Positions 1 to 6,597 of a stretch of 9,075 nucleotides of DNA are shown here, piece by piece (position 1 is the stretch's first letter; every line of letters starts with the position of its first letter). The stretch is from positions 1 through 9,075 of the forward strand of contig JAKDIE010000035.1 of NCBI GenBank assembly GCA_030450655.1, written 5' to 3'. A model generated the notes under the pieces. The model saw only the letters and a program-made list of their open reading frames with translations. It searched no databases and was not told the origin of the DNA. Origin of the DNA: Ruaniaceae bacterium (lineage in GTDB: Bacteria; Actinomycetota; Actinomycetes; Actinomycetales; Actinomycetaceae). The position numbers were made by a program, and so were the translations under genes.

Positions 1-256
1 CGAGCCGCGAGACGAGTGAACCGCCGGCAGGGGCGAAGAGGAGCCGGAAGAAGGAGACGCCCACGATCGCGCGGCGGCGCTCGTCCACGATTCGCTCCAC
101 GGAGTTCGCGCCGCGCTTACCCTCATGGCGCATCTCGGCCACTGCGGCCCGCGTGATCCTGTGGAGGGCGCCCTCGGCCATGGAAAGCACGAAGGCGAGG
201 ACTATCGCGACGAGTGCGAGCGGAAGCAGCGCGAACTCGGGGATGTTATCGATCAT
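1..256 (-). CDS. CNNM/CorC (HlyC)-type membrane protein, N-terminal fragment
   Basis: This gene is cut by the left window edge; 85 residues are visible. Its ATG overlaps the ybeY stop as ATGA (253-256), which fixes the start and suggests translational coupling. The protein opens with [20 protein letters not shown], giving one strongly hydrophobic segment at residues 8-27. After it come [17 protein letters not shown] and a basic stretch, then a second hydrophobic patch (about 64-84). The segment followed by an (A)E-(A/G)-AL-x-R-(I/L)-(S/T)-R motif is how the DUF21/CNNM transmembrane domain of CorC/HlyC-family proteins begins. Known members continue with more membrane helices and then two CBS domains and a CorC_HlyC domain, proposed to act in divalent cation (Mg2+/Co2+) transport. 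None of that is visible here. Position directly after ybeY is the usual actinobacterial place for this gene, often followed by era. The family call is fairly sure; substrate is unknown. Confidence 0.8.
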   Translation of the reverse strand, partial: MIDNIPEFALLPLALVAIVLAFVLSMAEGALHRITRAAVAEMRHEGKRGANSVERIVDERRRAIVGVSFFRLLFAPAGGSLVSRL

Positions 257-705
257 CGCTGCGCCAGGAACGTGAGCAACAACGATCGCTGGATCGCGAA
301 CATCTCGCGCTCATCCTCGGGCTCGGCGTGGTCGAAGCCAAGGAGGTGCAGGATGCCGTGGATCGTCAGCAGCAGCATCTCTTCGACCGTGGAGTGGCCG
401 GCCTCGCGCGCCTGAGCGGCCGCGACCGAGGGGCACACCACCACGTCGCCGAGCACGCCGGCGGGGGCGAGGCTGCCATCGCGGCCGGGGCGCAACTCGT
501 CCATCGGGAAGCTCATCACGTCCGTGGGGCCGGGCAGATCGAGCCAGCGCACGTGGAGCTGCTCCATCTCGTCCTCATCCACGAACATGATGGTGAGCTC
601 GCACTGCGGGTGGAGGTACATCGCGTCCGTGACGAATCGTGCCAGCGCCGCGAACTCCTCTTCGTCGATCGTGTGTGACGACTCGTTGATGACCTCGGCG
701 CTCAT
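253..705 (-). CDS. ybeY: Endoribonuclease / rRNA maturation factor YbeY
   Basis: YbeY is a zinc-dependent single-strand endoribonuclease acting in 16S rRNA 3'-end maturation and ribosome quality control. The diagnostic motif is present as [11 protein letters not shown], with metal-binding His at residues 116, 120 and 126. The stretch [16 protein letters not shown] (56-70) is also characteristic of the family. I chose the ATG at 705 (150 residues, beginning [10 protein letters not shown]). It overlaps the phoH stop as ATGA, and from memory it lines up with actinobacterial YbeY proteins that begin MSxEV. A possible in-frame ATG at 720 would add five residues and lie inside phoH. The protein ends right after the helix following the motif and lacks the longer C-terminal tail I recall for mycobacterial YbeY. 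Overlaps with phoH upstream and the CNNM gene downstream suggest one coupled transcript. Confidence 0.95.
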   Translation of the reverse strand: MSAEVINESSHTIDEEEFAALARFVTDAMYLHPQCELTIMFVDEDEMEQLHVRWLDLPGPTDVMSFPMDELRPGRDGSLAPAGVLGDVVVCPSVAAAQAREAGHSTVEEMLLLTIHGILHLLGFDHAEPEDEREMFAIQRSLLLTFLAQR

Positions 706-1670
706 CGCGGCATTTCCCATCGTTCGTAGGCGTCGATAATCTCGGCCACCAGGCGGTGGCGCACCACGTCCGCAGACGTGAGCCGGCAGAACGCGACATC
801 GTCAATGCCTTCGAGAATCTCCTGGACCACCTTGAGTCCCGAACGCATGCCGCCGGGCAGATCGATCTGCGTCACGTCACCCGTGACCACCACCTTCGAG
901 TTGAATCCGAGGCGGGTGAGGAACATCTTCATCTGGTCAAGCGACGTGTTCTGCGCCTCGTCCAGGATGATGAAGGCGTCATTGAGCGTGCGGCCGCGCA
1001 TATACGCGAGCGGCGCCACTTCGATCGTGCCGGCCTCCATGAGTTTGGGGATCGAATCGGGATCGATCATGTCGTGCAGCGCATCGTAGAGCGGCCGAAG
1101 GTACGGATCGATCTTCTCGTTCAGCGTGCCCGGCAGGAACCCGAGCCTCTCCCCCGCCTCCACGGCGGGACGCGTGAGGATGATCCGGTTGACCGATTTC
1201 GCCTGCAGCGCCGAGACGGCCTTCGCCATCGCCAGGTAGGTCTTTCCCGTGCCCGCGGGACCGATGCCGAACGTGATCGTGTTCGCGTCGATCGCGTCCA
1301 CGTAGCTCTTCTGCCCGGCCGTCTTGGGACGAATCGTACGGCCACGTGAGGAGACGATGTTCGTGGTCATCACCTCGGCCGGCGAGTGGGTGTCCGAGGT
1401 GAGCATGTGGATCGCGCGCGCCACGTCTGGGCCCGCGAGCGGCGTGCCCGCGCGTGCCACGCGGATCAGTTCCTCGATGAGTCTCTGCGCGGTGGCCACG
1501 TCACCCACCTGACCGGTGAGCGTGAGGAGGGATCCGCGCGCGTGAACCTCAACCCCGGGGAAGCCCTCTTCGACGGCGCGCAGGACCTCGTCATTGGCGC
1601 CGAAGAGCGCGATCGGGTGGACGTCCTCGGGGATAGTGACGCGATATGTGACGGTTTCAGGTTGTGTCAT
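702..1670 (-). CDS. phoH: PhoH-like P-loop ATPase
   Basis: This is a PhoH-family cytoplasmic ATPase related to superfamily 1 helicase cores. At 322 residues it has normal length. An N-terminal region (about 1-110, KH-like in the family) is followed by the ATPase domain. Walker A is GPAGTGKT (137-144), Walker B is IILDEAQNT (234-242), the sensor motif VVTGD is at 261-265, and [12 protein letters not shown] (about 297-308) carries the C-terminal arginine motif. The linker [17 protein letters not shown] (111-127) is also typical. The in vivo role is not well defined; the near-universal pairing with ybeY suggests RNA metabolism. The ATG at 1670 lies 7 bp past the rsmE stop and has only a weak Shine-Dalgarno sequence, so coupling is likely. 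The gene sits in the hrcA-dnaJ-rsmE-phoH-ybeY run and overlaps ybeY by 4 bp. Confidence 0.95.
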   Translation of the reverse strand: MTQPETVTYRVTIPEDVHPIALFGANDEVLRAVEEGFPGVEVHARGSLLTLTGQVGDVATAQRLIEELIRVARAGTPLAGPDVARAIHMLTSDTHSPAEVMTTNIVSSRGRTIRPKTAGQKSYVDAIDANTITFGIGPAGTGKTYLAMAKAVSALQAKSVNRIILTRPAVEAGERLGFLPGTLNEKIDPYLRPLYDALHDMIDPDSIPKLMEAGTIEVAPLAYMRGRTLNDAFIILDEAQNTSLDQMKMFLTRLGFNSKVVVTGDVTQIDLPGGMRSGLKVVQEILEGIDDVAFCRLTSADVVRHRLVAEIIDAYERWEMPR

Positions 1671-1677
1671 GCTGCGC

Positions 1678-2427
1678 TCAGTCTACGATCTCCCAGCGGC
1701 CGAGACCGCGCGCGGCATGCGAAACCCCGATCGCGCCCGCAGTGGAGGCACGCATCACCGGCTGCCCTGCCCGCACGAGCGTGGCTCCGGCCTGCGTGAA
1801 CGCCTGCAATTCCTGATCGCTGATGCCACCTTCTGGCCCGACGACGATCCACACCTCCCCGGTCATCTCGGCCCGGTGAAGGGGCACGGTGGCAGATTCG
1901 TGCAGCACGAGCACGGTGGCGCCCGCGGCGGTTGCTGCCACGACGCGCTGTGGAAGTGCGGTGCTGGTGACGAGCGGGTGGAGCTGCGGCAGGCGTGCGC
2001 GGCGGGACTGCTTCATGGCGGCCAGCAGCGCAGTGCGCCACTTGGCGGCCGCGCGCTCGGCCTTGGCGGCCGGCCACTTCGCGATGGAGCGATCCGCTGC
2101 CCACGGGATCACCGCGTCCGCGCCACATTCGGTGGCGCGTGCGATGGCGTCCTCGTCTCCCCCGTGCTTTGTGAGGGACTGGACGAGGATGATCTGGGGG
2201 CCGCCGTCGTCGTCGGGCCGAACCTCCTCAACGTGGGCGATCAGCCGCTCGCGGTCCACCGAGGCGGCCGTGCAGCGCGCCCGGAGACCAGCGCCATCGA
2301 CCAGATCGATGCGAGCGCCTGCGGCGATGCGCATCACATGGGCGTGGGCGGCCTCGGGTCCCTCAACCGTGATGGAATCCCCGGGCCGGGAGCCGCGGAG
2401 ATCGGTGAGGAACACGGGCGCTGTCAC
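1678..2427 (-). CDS. rsmE: 16S rRNA (uracil1498-N3)-methyltransferase RsmE
   Basis: RsmE is a SPOUT-class, SAM-dependent enzyme that methylates N3 of U1498 in 16S rRNA on the assembled 30S subunit. The 249-residue length is normal. The N-terminal PUA-like domain carries the GPEAAHAHVMRIAAG stretch (23-37), matching the family HHxxxVLRxxxG region. The SPOUT domain shows QSLTKHGGDEDAIARATECG (83-102), the SAM-binding loop VGPEGGIS (196-203) and the knot-end motif VMRASTAG (224-231). That last motif usually reads VLRTxTA, so Thr to Ala is a small deviation. The GTG start at 2427 overlaps the dnaJ stop as GTGA, with an AAGGAG about 11 bases upstream inside dnaJ. Placement directly after dnaJ is standard in actinobacteria and in Bacillota. 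Confidence 0.94.
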   Translation of the reverse strand: MTAPVFLTDLRGSRPGDSITVEGPEAAHAHVMRIAAGARIDLVDGAGLRARCTAASVDRERLIAHVEEVRPDDDGGPQIILVQSLTKHGGDEDAIARATECGADAVIPWAADRSIAKWPAAKAERAAAKWRTALLAAMKQSRRARLPQLHPLVTSTALPQRVVAATAAGATVLVLHESATVPLHRAEMTGEVWIVVGPEGGISDQELQAFTQAGATLVRAGQPVMRASTAGAIGVSHAARGLGRWEIVD

Positions 2428-3539
2428 AGGCCCATCTTCTCCTTCAGGCGGGAGAAGATGCCGGCGCCTGGCGTGACTTCGTGGATTTCTTCTCCCCGCA
2501 GTTCGGCGAGCTCGCGGAGCAGTTCCTTCTCGCGCTCGGAGAGCTTCTTCGGGACCGTGACGTCAACAAATACCTTGACATCGCCGCGCGTGCCGCGGTG
2601 GATGCGTGCCGCGCCGAGGCCGCGAATCGTGTGGACGTCGCCTGCCTGCGTGCCGGCCTTGAGCGTGACATCCCGCGGCCCGTCCAGGGTCTCCAGCGTG
2701 ATCGTGGTGCCGAGGGCGGCCGCCGTGAACGGGACCGAGACGGAGCAGACCAGATCGTCGCCCTGCCGCGAGAACACGTCATGCGCGGCCACGCGGAACT
2801 CCACGTGAAGATCACCGGCGGGGCCGTTGCCGGGGCCCACCTCGCCGTATCCGGGCATGCGCATGCGGTTTCCGGATTCGACTCCGGCGGGAACGTCAAT
2901 GTTGATCGTGCGGCGCGAGCGCACGCGGCCGTCGCCGGAGCACTCGGTGCACGGATCGGTGATGATCGTGCCGTGGCCGCGGCACACCGAGCACGGGCTC
3001 GTGGTCATGATCTGGCCCAAGAATGAGTTCGCAACGCGCTGGACCGAGCCGCGGCCCTGGCAGGCCGAGCAGGTCTGTGGGGAGGTGCCGGGGCGGCAAC
3101 ACGAGCCGTGGCAGGTGGGGCAGGTCACCGCAGTGTTGACCGTGATTTCGCGCTGCGCACCGAAGACGGCTTCCGGCAGCGAAATGTTGAGCGTCACGAT
3201 GGCGTCCTGGCCGCGGCGTCCCCGCGGGACTGGTCCGGAGGGGCGGGCGGCGCCGCCGCCGAAGAACGTCTCGAAGATGTCCGTGAAGCCGAAGTTCGCG
3301 CCCGCGCCGCCGCCACCGCGGTTACCGCTCAGTGCTGACTCTCCGCCCATGTCATACAACTGGCGCTTCTCGGGATCCGAGAGGACTTCGTACGCGCGTG
3401 AGACGTCTTTGAACCGATCGGCGCTGGCCTCTCCGGCCACGTCCGGGTGGGTTTCGCGCGCTAGTTTGCGGTAGGCGCGCTTGATCTCCTCGGGGGTGGC
3501 GGTGGTGCTCACTCCGAGGGTCTCGTAGAAGTTACTCAC
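2424..3539 (-). CDS. dnaJ: Chaperone protein DnaJ (DnaJ2-type J-protein)
   Basis: This J-protein stimulates DnaK ATPase and delivers unfolded substrates. Its 371 residues have the full type I layout. The J domain (1-64) carries HPD at 31-33. A short Gly/Phe region (about 65-98) contains FGFTDIFETFFGGG. Four zinc-binding repeats follow: CPTC (140-143), CSAC (157-160), CSVC (183-186) and CTEC (197-200). The C-terminal substrate-binding domains include GDLHVEFRVAAHDVFSRQGD (242-261). The first zinc repeat reads CPTCHGSCCRPG instead of the usual CxxCxGxG; all eight ligand cysteines are still present. The GTG start at 3539 has AAAGGA 6 bases upstream (3546-3551) and begins MSNFYETLGV as expected. 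It lies 31 bp behind hrcA, which marks it as the hrcA-linked DnaJ2 rather than the copy found beside dnaK and grpE. Control by HrcA through the CIRCE upstream of hrcA is inferred. Confidence 0.96.
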   Translation of the reverse strand: MSNFYETLGVSTTATPEEIKRAYRKLARETHPDVAGEASADRFKDVSRAYEVLSDPEKRQLYDMGGESALSGNRGGGGAGANFGFTDIFETFFGGGAARPSGPVPRGRRGQDAIVTLNISLPEAVFGAQREITVNTAVTCPTCHGSCCRPGTSPQTCSACQGRGSVQRVANSFLGQIMTTSPCSVCRGHGTIITDPCTECSGDGRVRSRRTINIDVPAGVESGNRMRMPGYGEVGPGNGPAGDLHVEFRVAAHDVFSRQGDDLVCSVSVPFTAAALGTTITLETLDGPRDVTLKAGTQAGDVHTIRGLGAARIHRGTRGDVKVFVDVTVPKKLSEREKELLRELAELRGEEIHEVTPGAGIFSRLKEKMGL

Positions 3540-3570
3540 TCAGTGTCCTTTGCATGCTGTGGGTTGAGCC

Positions 3571-4584
3571 TTAGCGGCCGTTCAAGAGTCTGGAAACATA
3601 CCGCGAAACGGCACGCACCGCGGCCATCGTCCCCGGGTAGTCCATGCGGGTGGGGCCCACAACGGCGAGCGAACCCACCGCGGTCTCGGCGATGTACGCG
3701 GTCGAGACGAGCGAGGCCTCGCGCAGGCCGTCGTGGCGATTCTCGGCACCAATCGATACGGCGACCACCTCGTCGTCGCGCGTCATCTCGGTGATCAGGC
3801 GGAGCATCACCACCTGCTCCTCAAGCGCGTCGAGGACGGGTTCGATCGTGTGCGGGAAGTCGATCGTGGCGCGAGCGAGGTTGCCCGTGCCGGCCAGGAC
3901 GATGCGGTCCTCGGAGTCGAGTTCGAGGGCGCGCACGAGATGCTCGGCCACGATCCGAGCGAGCGGCAGCACCTCGGGGCGCACCGAATCGATCAGGGCC
4001 GCCACCTGGTTCGGGAACTCGGCGAGGCGCTTGCCCGCCAAAGCCTCGTTGAGCGCTGCCCGGACTTCCGAGAGATCGTGGGGATCGGCGTCGGCCTCAA
4101 TCGTCCTCTGCTCAACGCGACCGGACTCCATGATGACGACGACGAGGAGGCGCCTCTCCCCCAACGGCACCAATTCGAGGTGGCGAAGTACCGAACGCTC
4201 CAGGCTCGGGTACTGAATGATGGCGACCTGGCGCGTGATCTGCGAGAGCAGGCGGGCGGTGCGCTCCATCACGTCATTGAGGTCCACTGCCTGCTCGAGG
4301 AAGGTCTCGATGGCGCGACGCTCGGGCGGGGTGAGCGGCTTGAGGTGCGCGATCTGGTCCACGAAGCGGCGGTAGCCCATGTCCGTGGGGATGCGGCCGG
4401 CCGAGGTGTGGGGTTGCGTGATGTAGCCCATCTCCTCGAGGTAGGCCATGTCGTTGCGCACCGTGGCCGGGGAGACATCGAGGCCGTGGCGCTCCACGAT
4501 GGCGCGTGAGCCCACGGGTTCGCGCGTGCCCACGTAATCGCGCACGATGGCGCTGAGCACGTCCATACGGCGATCGTCACTCAC
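3571..4584 (-). CDS. hrcA: Heat-inducible transcription repressor HrcA
   Basis: HrcA binds CIRCE operators and represses class I heat-shock genes; in known cases GroEL helps keep it active. The N-terminal winged helix has VSPATVRNDMAYLEEMGY (37-54) and QPHTSAGRIPTDMGYR (57-72), the HrcA DNA-binding signature. A GAF-like middle domain follows, and the C-terminus carries VVGPTRMDYPGTMAAV (308-323), also diagnostic. I chose the GTG at 4584 (337 residues, MSDDRRMDVLSAIV). It has a perfect AGGAGG 6 bases upstream (4591-4596), and known actinobacterial HrcA begins with a similar short M-x-DERR segment. An in-frame GTG at 4605, with its own AGGAGG 8 bases upstream (4614-4619), would add seven residues. 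A third GTG at 4614 overlaps that Shine-Dalgarno sequence and is unlikely. A CIRCE element lies 51 bp upstream of the chosen start, so autoregulation is expected. dnaJ follows after 31 bp. Confidence 0.96.
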   Translation of the reverse strand: MSDDRRMDVLSAIVRDYVGTREPVGSRAIVERHGLDVSPATVRNDMAYLEEMGYITQPHTSAGRIPTDMGYRRFVDQIAHLKPLTPPERRAIETFLEQAVDLNDVMERTARLLSQITRQVAIIQYPSLERSVLRHLELVPLGERRLLVVVIMESGRVEQRTIEADADPHDLSEVRAALNEALAGKRLAEFPNQVAALIDSVRPEVLPLARIVAEHLVRALELDSEDRIVLAGTGNLARATIDFPHTIEPVLDALEEQVVMLRLITEMTRDDEVVAVSIGAENRHDGLREASLVSTAYIAETAVGSLAVVGPTRMDYPGTMAAVRAVSRYVSRLLNGR

Positions 4585-4590
4585 TTGCGG

Positions 4591-4596
4591 CCTCCT
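4591..4596 (-). promoter_or_regulatory. Ribosome binding site deciding the hrcA start
   Basis: The minus strand reads AGGAGG, then a 6-base spacer (CCGCAA), then GTG at 4584. This is the best-spaced Shine-Dalgarno for hrcA and favours the short form of the protein. A second AGGAGG at 4614-4619 is 8 bases from the in-frame GTG at 4605, so both forms are possible. Confidence 0.75.
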
Positions 4597-4635
4597 CTCG
4601 ATCACTCGGCGCACCTCCTAGGTTAACGCGCGCGC

Positions 4636-4660
4636 TGGCACTCACATTCCGAGAGTGCCA
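4636..4660 (-). promoter_or_regulatory. CIRCE operator (HrcA-binding inverted repeat)
   Basis: On the plus strand TGGCACTC (4636-4643) and GAGTGCCA (4653-4660) form a perfect 8-bp inverted repeat with a 9-bp spacer (ACATTCCGA). Read on the minus strand with one flanking base each side it is TTGGCACTC-N9-GAGTGCCAG. The CIRCE consensus is TTAGCACTC-N9-GAGTGCTAA, so 15 of 18 arm positions match and the spacer length is exact. It lies 51 bp upstream of the hrcA start and 67 bp from the divergent DUF3097 start. Binding by HrcA is inferred from family knowledge. Confidence 0.9.
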
Positions 4661-4666
4661 AGTCTA
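4661..4666 (-). promoter_or_regulatory. Candidate -10 element of the hrcA-dnaJ operon
   Basis: The minus strand reads TAGACT immediately upstream of the CIRCE. It fits the TANNNT pattern of actinobacterial -10 boxes. It would place transcription initiation inside the upstream CIRCE arm, where a bound repressor would block polymerase. No convincing -35 box is visible at 17-18 bases upstream. Confidence 0.4.
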
Positions 4667-4715
4667 CGCCGCCGTTGCCTCGGCGAGGCTCGGCGGATCG
4701 CGCCGGCGCTCCACG

Positions 4716-4721
4716 TACGAT
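4716..4721 (+). promoter_or_regulatory. Candidate -10 element for DUF3097, leaderless start
   Basis: TACGAT is followed by 6 bases and then the GTG at 4728. No Shine-Dalgarno precedes that GTG. This spacing puts the transcript start at or next to the start codon, the layout of leaderless actinobacterial mRNAs. The -35 region is weak. Confidence 0.5.
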
Positions 4722-4727
4722 TCCCGG

Positions 4728-5564
4728 GTGCGCTATCAGACCGACCCGCTTACGTCCCCGCCCCCGAAGAAAGCACTCCCCGAGGTGCCCGTGGAGCGCG
4801 GCATGGTGCTCGAGGACGTCGAGACCGGCTGGGTGGGCGCCGTTGTGGGCGTGGAGAAGGCCGGCGGCATTTGGGTGGCACAGTTGGAGGATCGCCACGG
4901 CAAAGTACGCGGCTTCCCGCTCGGACCCGGGTTCTGGCTGGATGGCCGCCCCATCATCGCCGCCCCACCGAAGGCCACGGTGGACGCCGCTCCCCGACTG
5001 ACCGCGTCCGGCTCCGTTGCCGCTCCGCGCAGCCGGGCGAAGGTGGCGCGGGTGTCCCGCATCTGGGTGGAAGGCCGCCACGACGCCGAGTTGGTGGAGC
5101 GCATCTGGGGGGACGATCTGCGGGAGGTGGCCGTCGTCGTCGAAATGCTCGACGGCGTGGACAACCTGGCGGAGGTGCTGCGCGATTTCCAGCCGTCCCC
5201 CACACGGCGAGCGGGCGTGCTCGTGGACCACTTCGTGCCGGGGTCCAAGGAGACGCGCCTCGTCGATGAGGCCCTGCGTGGTGTGGACCGCAGCGGCGTG
5301 CTCGTGCTCGGCCACCCGTACATCGATGTGTGGCAGGCGATCAAGCCCGCACGCCTTGGGCTCTCTGAGTGGCCGCACGTGCCTCGCGCAACGGACATCA
5401 AGCACGGCACCCTCGCGGCGCTCGGCTGGGCGCACGCCGATCAGGCGGATATCGCGATGGGGTGGAAGCGAATCCTCGGGCGGGTGCGCGATTATCGCGA
5501 TCTCGAACCCGCACTCCTCGGCCGCATGGAGGAGCTGATCGACTTCGTCACGGCGGTTGACTGA
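4728..5564 (+). CDS. DUF3097 family protein with Toprim-like signature
   Basis: This 278-residue protein matches what I know of the DUF3097 family, which is largely restricted to actinobacteria and has no assigned function. The N-terminal part (about 20-80) has GMVLEDVETGWVGAVVGVEK and LEDRHGKVRGFPLGPGFWLDG, a small beta-rich region. From residue 111 comes RIWVEGRHDAELVERIWGDDL, then VVVEMLDGVDNL, then GVLVDHFVPGSKETRL (163-178), then VLVLGHPYIDVWQAIKP (191-207). The VEGxxD motif (Glu115, Asp119) with a later hydrophobic strand ending in Asp167 resembles the acidic residues of a Toprim nucleic-acid fold. That resemblance is my inference. There is no signal peptide or membrane segment, so it should be cytoplasmic. 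The gene is divergent from hrcA and shares a 143-bp regulatory region with it. The GTG start has no Shine-Dalgarno and looks leaderless. Family call is confident; function is unknown. Confidence 0.85.
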   Translation: MRYQTDPLTSPPPKKALPEVPVERGMVLEDVETGWVGAVVGVEKAGGIWVAQLEDRHGKVRGFPLGPGFWLDGRPIIAAPPKATVDAAPRLTASGSVAAPRSRAKVARVSRIWVEGRHDAELVERIWGDDLREVAVVVEMLDGVDNLAEVLRDFQPSPTRRAGVLVDHFVPGSKETRLVDEALRGVDRSGVLVLGHPYIDVWQAIKPARLGLSEWPHVPRATDIKHGTLAALGWAHADQADIAMGWKRILGRVRDYRDLEPALLGRMEELIDFVTAVD

Positions 5565-5586
5565 GGCTCCAATCGCGCGCTAATGT
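5557..5586 (+). promoter_or_regulatory. Candidate promoter of the SPFH-RHH operon
   Basis: TTGACT (5557-5562, five of six to the -35 consensus) includes the first T of the DUF3097 TGA stop at its 3' end. It is followed by an 18-bp spacer and TAATGT (5581-5586, TANNNT). Initiation would fall near 5593, inside the repeat block. The gene may also be read through from DUF3097. Confidence 0.5.
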
Positions 5587-5607
5587 GATATCACATTGAT
5601 ATCTCAT
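5582..5607 (+). promoter_or_regulatory. Palindrome and tandem TGATATC repeats, candidate operator
   Basis: AATGTGATATCACATT (5582-5597) is a perfect 16-bp palindrome. Overlapping it are two abutting 11-bp direct repeats, TGATATCACAT (5586-5596) and TGATATCTCAT (5597-5607), differing at one base. The 11-bp period is about one DNA helical turn, which would place bound dimers on the same DNA face. The AT-rich block stands out in this GC-rich sequence. It covers the candidate -10 and start site and ends 15 bp before the SPFH ATG. It is a natural target for the ribbon-helix-helix protein encoded as the second gene of the operon; that pairing is inference. Confidence 0.65.
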
Positions 5608-5611
5608 TAAT

Positions 5612-5616
5612 AGGAG
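5612..5616 (+). promoter_or_regulatory. Ribosome binding site of the SPFH gene
   Basis: AGGAG followed by a 6-base spacer (CGCGGC) and ATG at 5623. This fixes the SPFH start. Confidence 0.8.
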
Positions 5617-5622
5617 CGCGGC

Positions 5623-6597
5623 ATGACGCAGGACACCACACCAATTGGCGACGACGTCTCGGTGGGCGGCGAGGCCGCGGGCCGGCCCGTGGGGCACGAA
5701 GGCACGCGCGTTCTCGTCGAGGAACGCCCCGCGTGGACCGCATCGGGTGGGCTCACGCTGCTCGTGGCGCTCATCACGCTCGGGGTCGCGATCTGGGGCG
5801 TCATCGCGGCCGCAACCACGCTGGACGCCGGCGAGGGCGGCGGCGCCTTGATGGCCGTGAGCATCATCGGTCTCCTCCTGGCGATGGTGCTGCTCTCCTC
5901 GCTCACGATCGTGTCCCCCGGCGATACCAAAGTTCTCCAGTTCTTCGGCCGGTACATCGGCACGATTCGCACGCAGGGCCTGCTGCTCACGATCCCGCTG
6001 ACCACCAAAAAGAAGGTCTCGGTCAAGGTCCGCAACTTCGAATCCAACGAGCTCAAAGTCAATGACGCCAACGGAAACCCGATCAACATTGCCGCAATCG
6101 TCGTCTGGCAGGTAGCCGATACGGCCAAGTCCGTGTTCGCGGTCGAATCCTACGAGGACTTCGTGAAGGTGCAGTCCGAATCCGCGCTGCGCCACGTCGC
6201 AACGACCCACCCGTACGATTTCGCCGACGCCGGCGAGGAGTCCCTGCGCGGTTCCACGGACCTCGTCTCGGGCGAGCTCGCCGAGGAGGTGGCGGCCCGC
6301 GTGACGATCGCCGGCATCGAGGTGGTCGAGACGCGCATCTCCTCGCTCGCGTACGCCGCCGAGATCGCCAGCGCGATGCTGCAGCGCCAGCAGGCCTCGG
6401 CGGTTCTCGCGGCGCGCTCGATCATCGTGGACGGTGCCGTGGGCATGGTGGAACAGGCGCTCGAACGCCTCGAGGCGGACTCGATCGTGGAGCTCGACGA
6501 CGAACGCAAGGCCGCCATGGTCTCGAACCTGCTCGTGGTGCTCTGTGGTGACTCGCGCACCACGCCCGTGATCAACACCGGGACGCTGTACGGGTGA
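5623..6597 (+). CDS. SPFH/band-7 domain membrane protein
   Basis: This 324-residue protein belongs to the SPFH (stomatin/prohibitin/flotillin/HflK) superfamily by its layout. A hydrophilic N-terminus (1-40) precedes two hydrophobic segments (about 43-65 and 76-96). Then comes [22 protein letters not shown] (94-115), the usual entry into an SPFH domain. It continues with [27 protein letters not shown] (128-154) and [23 protein letters not shown] (159-181). [32 protein letters not shown] (227-258) is the family's end-of-domain segment. A charged, probably helical tail follows. Family members form membrane-attached oligomeric assemblies that organise membrane microdomains or regulate proteases; no partner protease gene is seen here. 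The start is fixed by AGGAG at 5612-5616. The stop overlaps the next gene's GTG as GTGA, so both products are likely made together. The exact role is unknown. Confidence 0.85.
   Translation: MTQDTTPIGDDVSVGGEAAGRPVGHEGTRVLVEERPAWTASGGLTLLVALITLGVAIWGVIAAATTLDAGEGGGALMAVSIIGLLLAMVLLSSLTIVSPGDTKVLQFFGRYIGTIRTQGLLLTIPLTTKKKVSVKVRNFESNELKVNDANGNPINIAAIVVWQVADTAKSVFAVESYEDFVKVQSESALRHVATTHPYDFADAGEESLRGSTDLVSGELAEEVAARVTIAGIEVVETRISSLAYAAEIASAMLQRQQASAVLAARSIIVDGAVGMVEQALERLEADSIVELDDERKAAMVSNLLVVLCGDSRTTPVINTGTLYG

Noticed and set aside
214..678. Plus-strand open frame antisense to ybeY
   Set aside because: The minus strand has the full YbeY zinc motif; the plus-strand product is a His/Arg/Glu-rich shadow.
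1594..2808. Long plus-strand open frame (404 codons) antisense to rsmE and dnaJ
   Set aside because: It crosses two clearly recognised genes on the other strand, encodes low-complexity Arg/Ser/Gly/Ala-rich sequence with no known motif, and is a shadow expected in high-GC DNA.
3540..3570. Possible terminator between hrcA and dnaJ
   Set aside because: The 31-bp gap holds the dnaJ ribosome binding site and no stable hairpin with a T-run.
4625..4635. Alternating CG run (ACGCGCGCGC) as possible Z-DNA or a regulatory site
   Set aside because: Too short and easily expected in GC-rich DNA; no further evidence.
4623..5435. Minus-strand open frame antisense to DUF3097
   Set aside because: It runs over the CIRCE and both promoters and lacks recognisable motifs; the plus-strand DUF3097 frame is conserved-looking.
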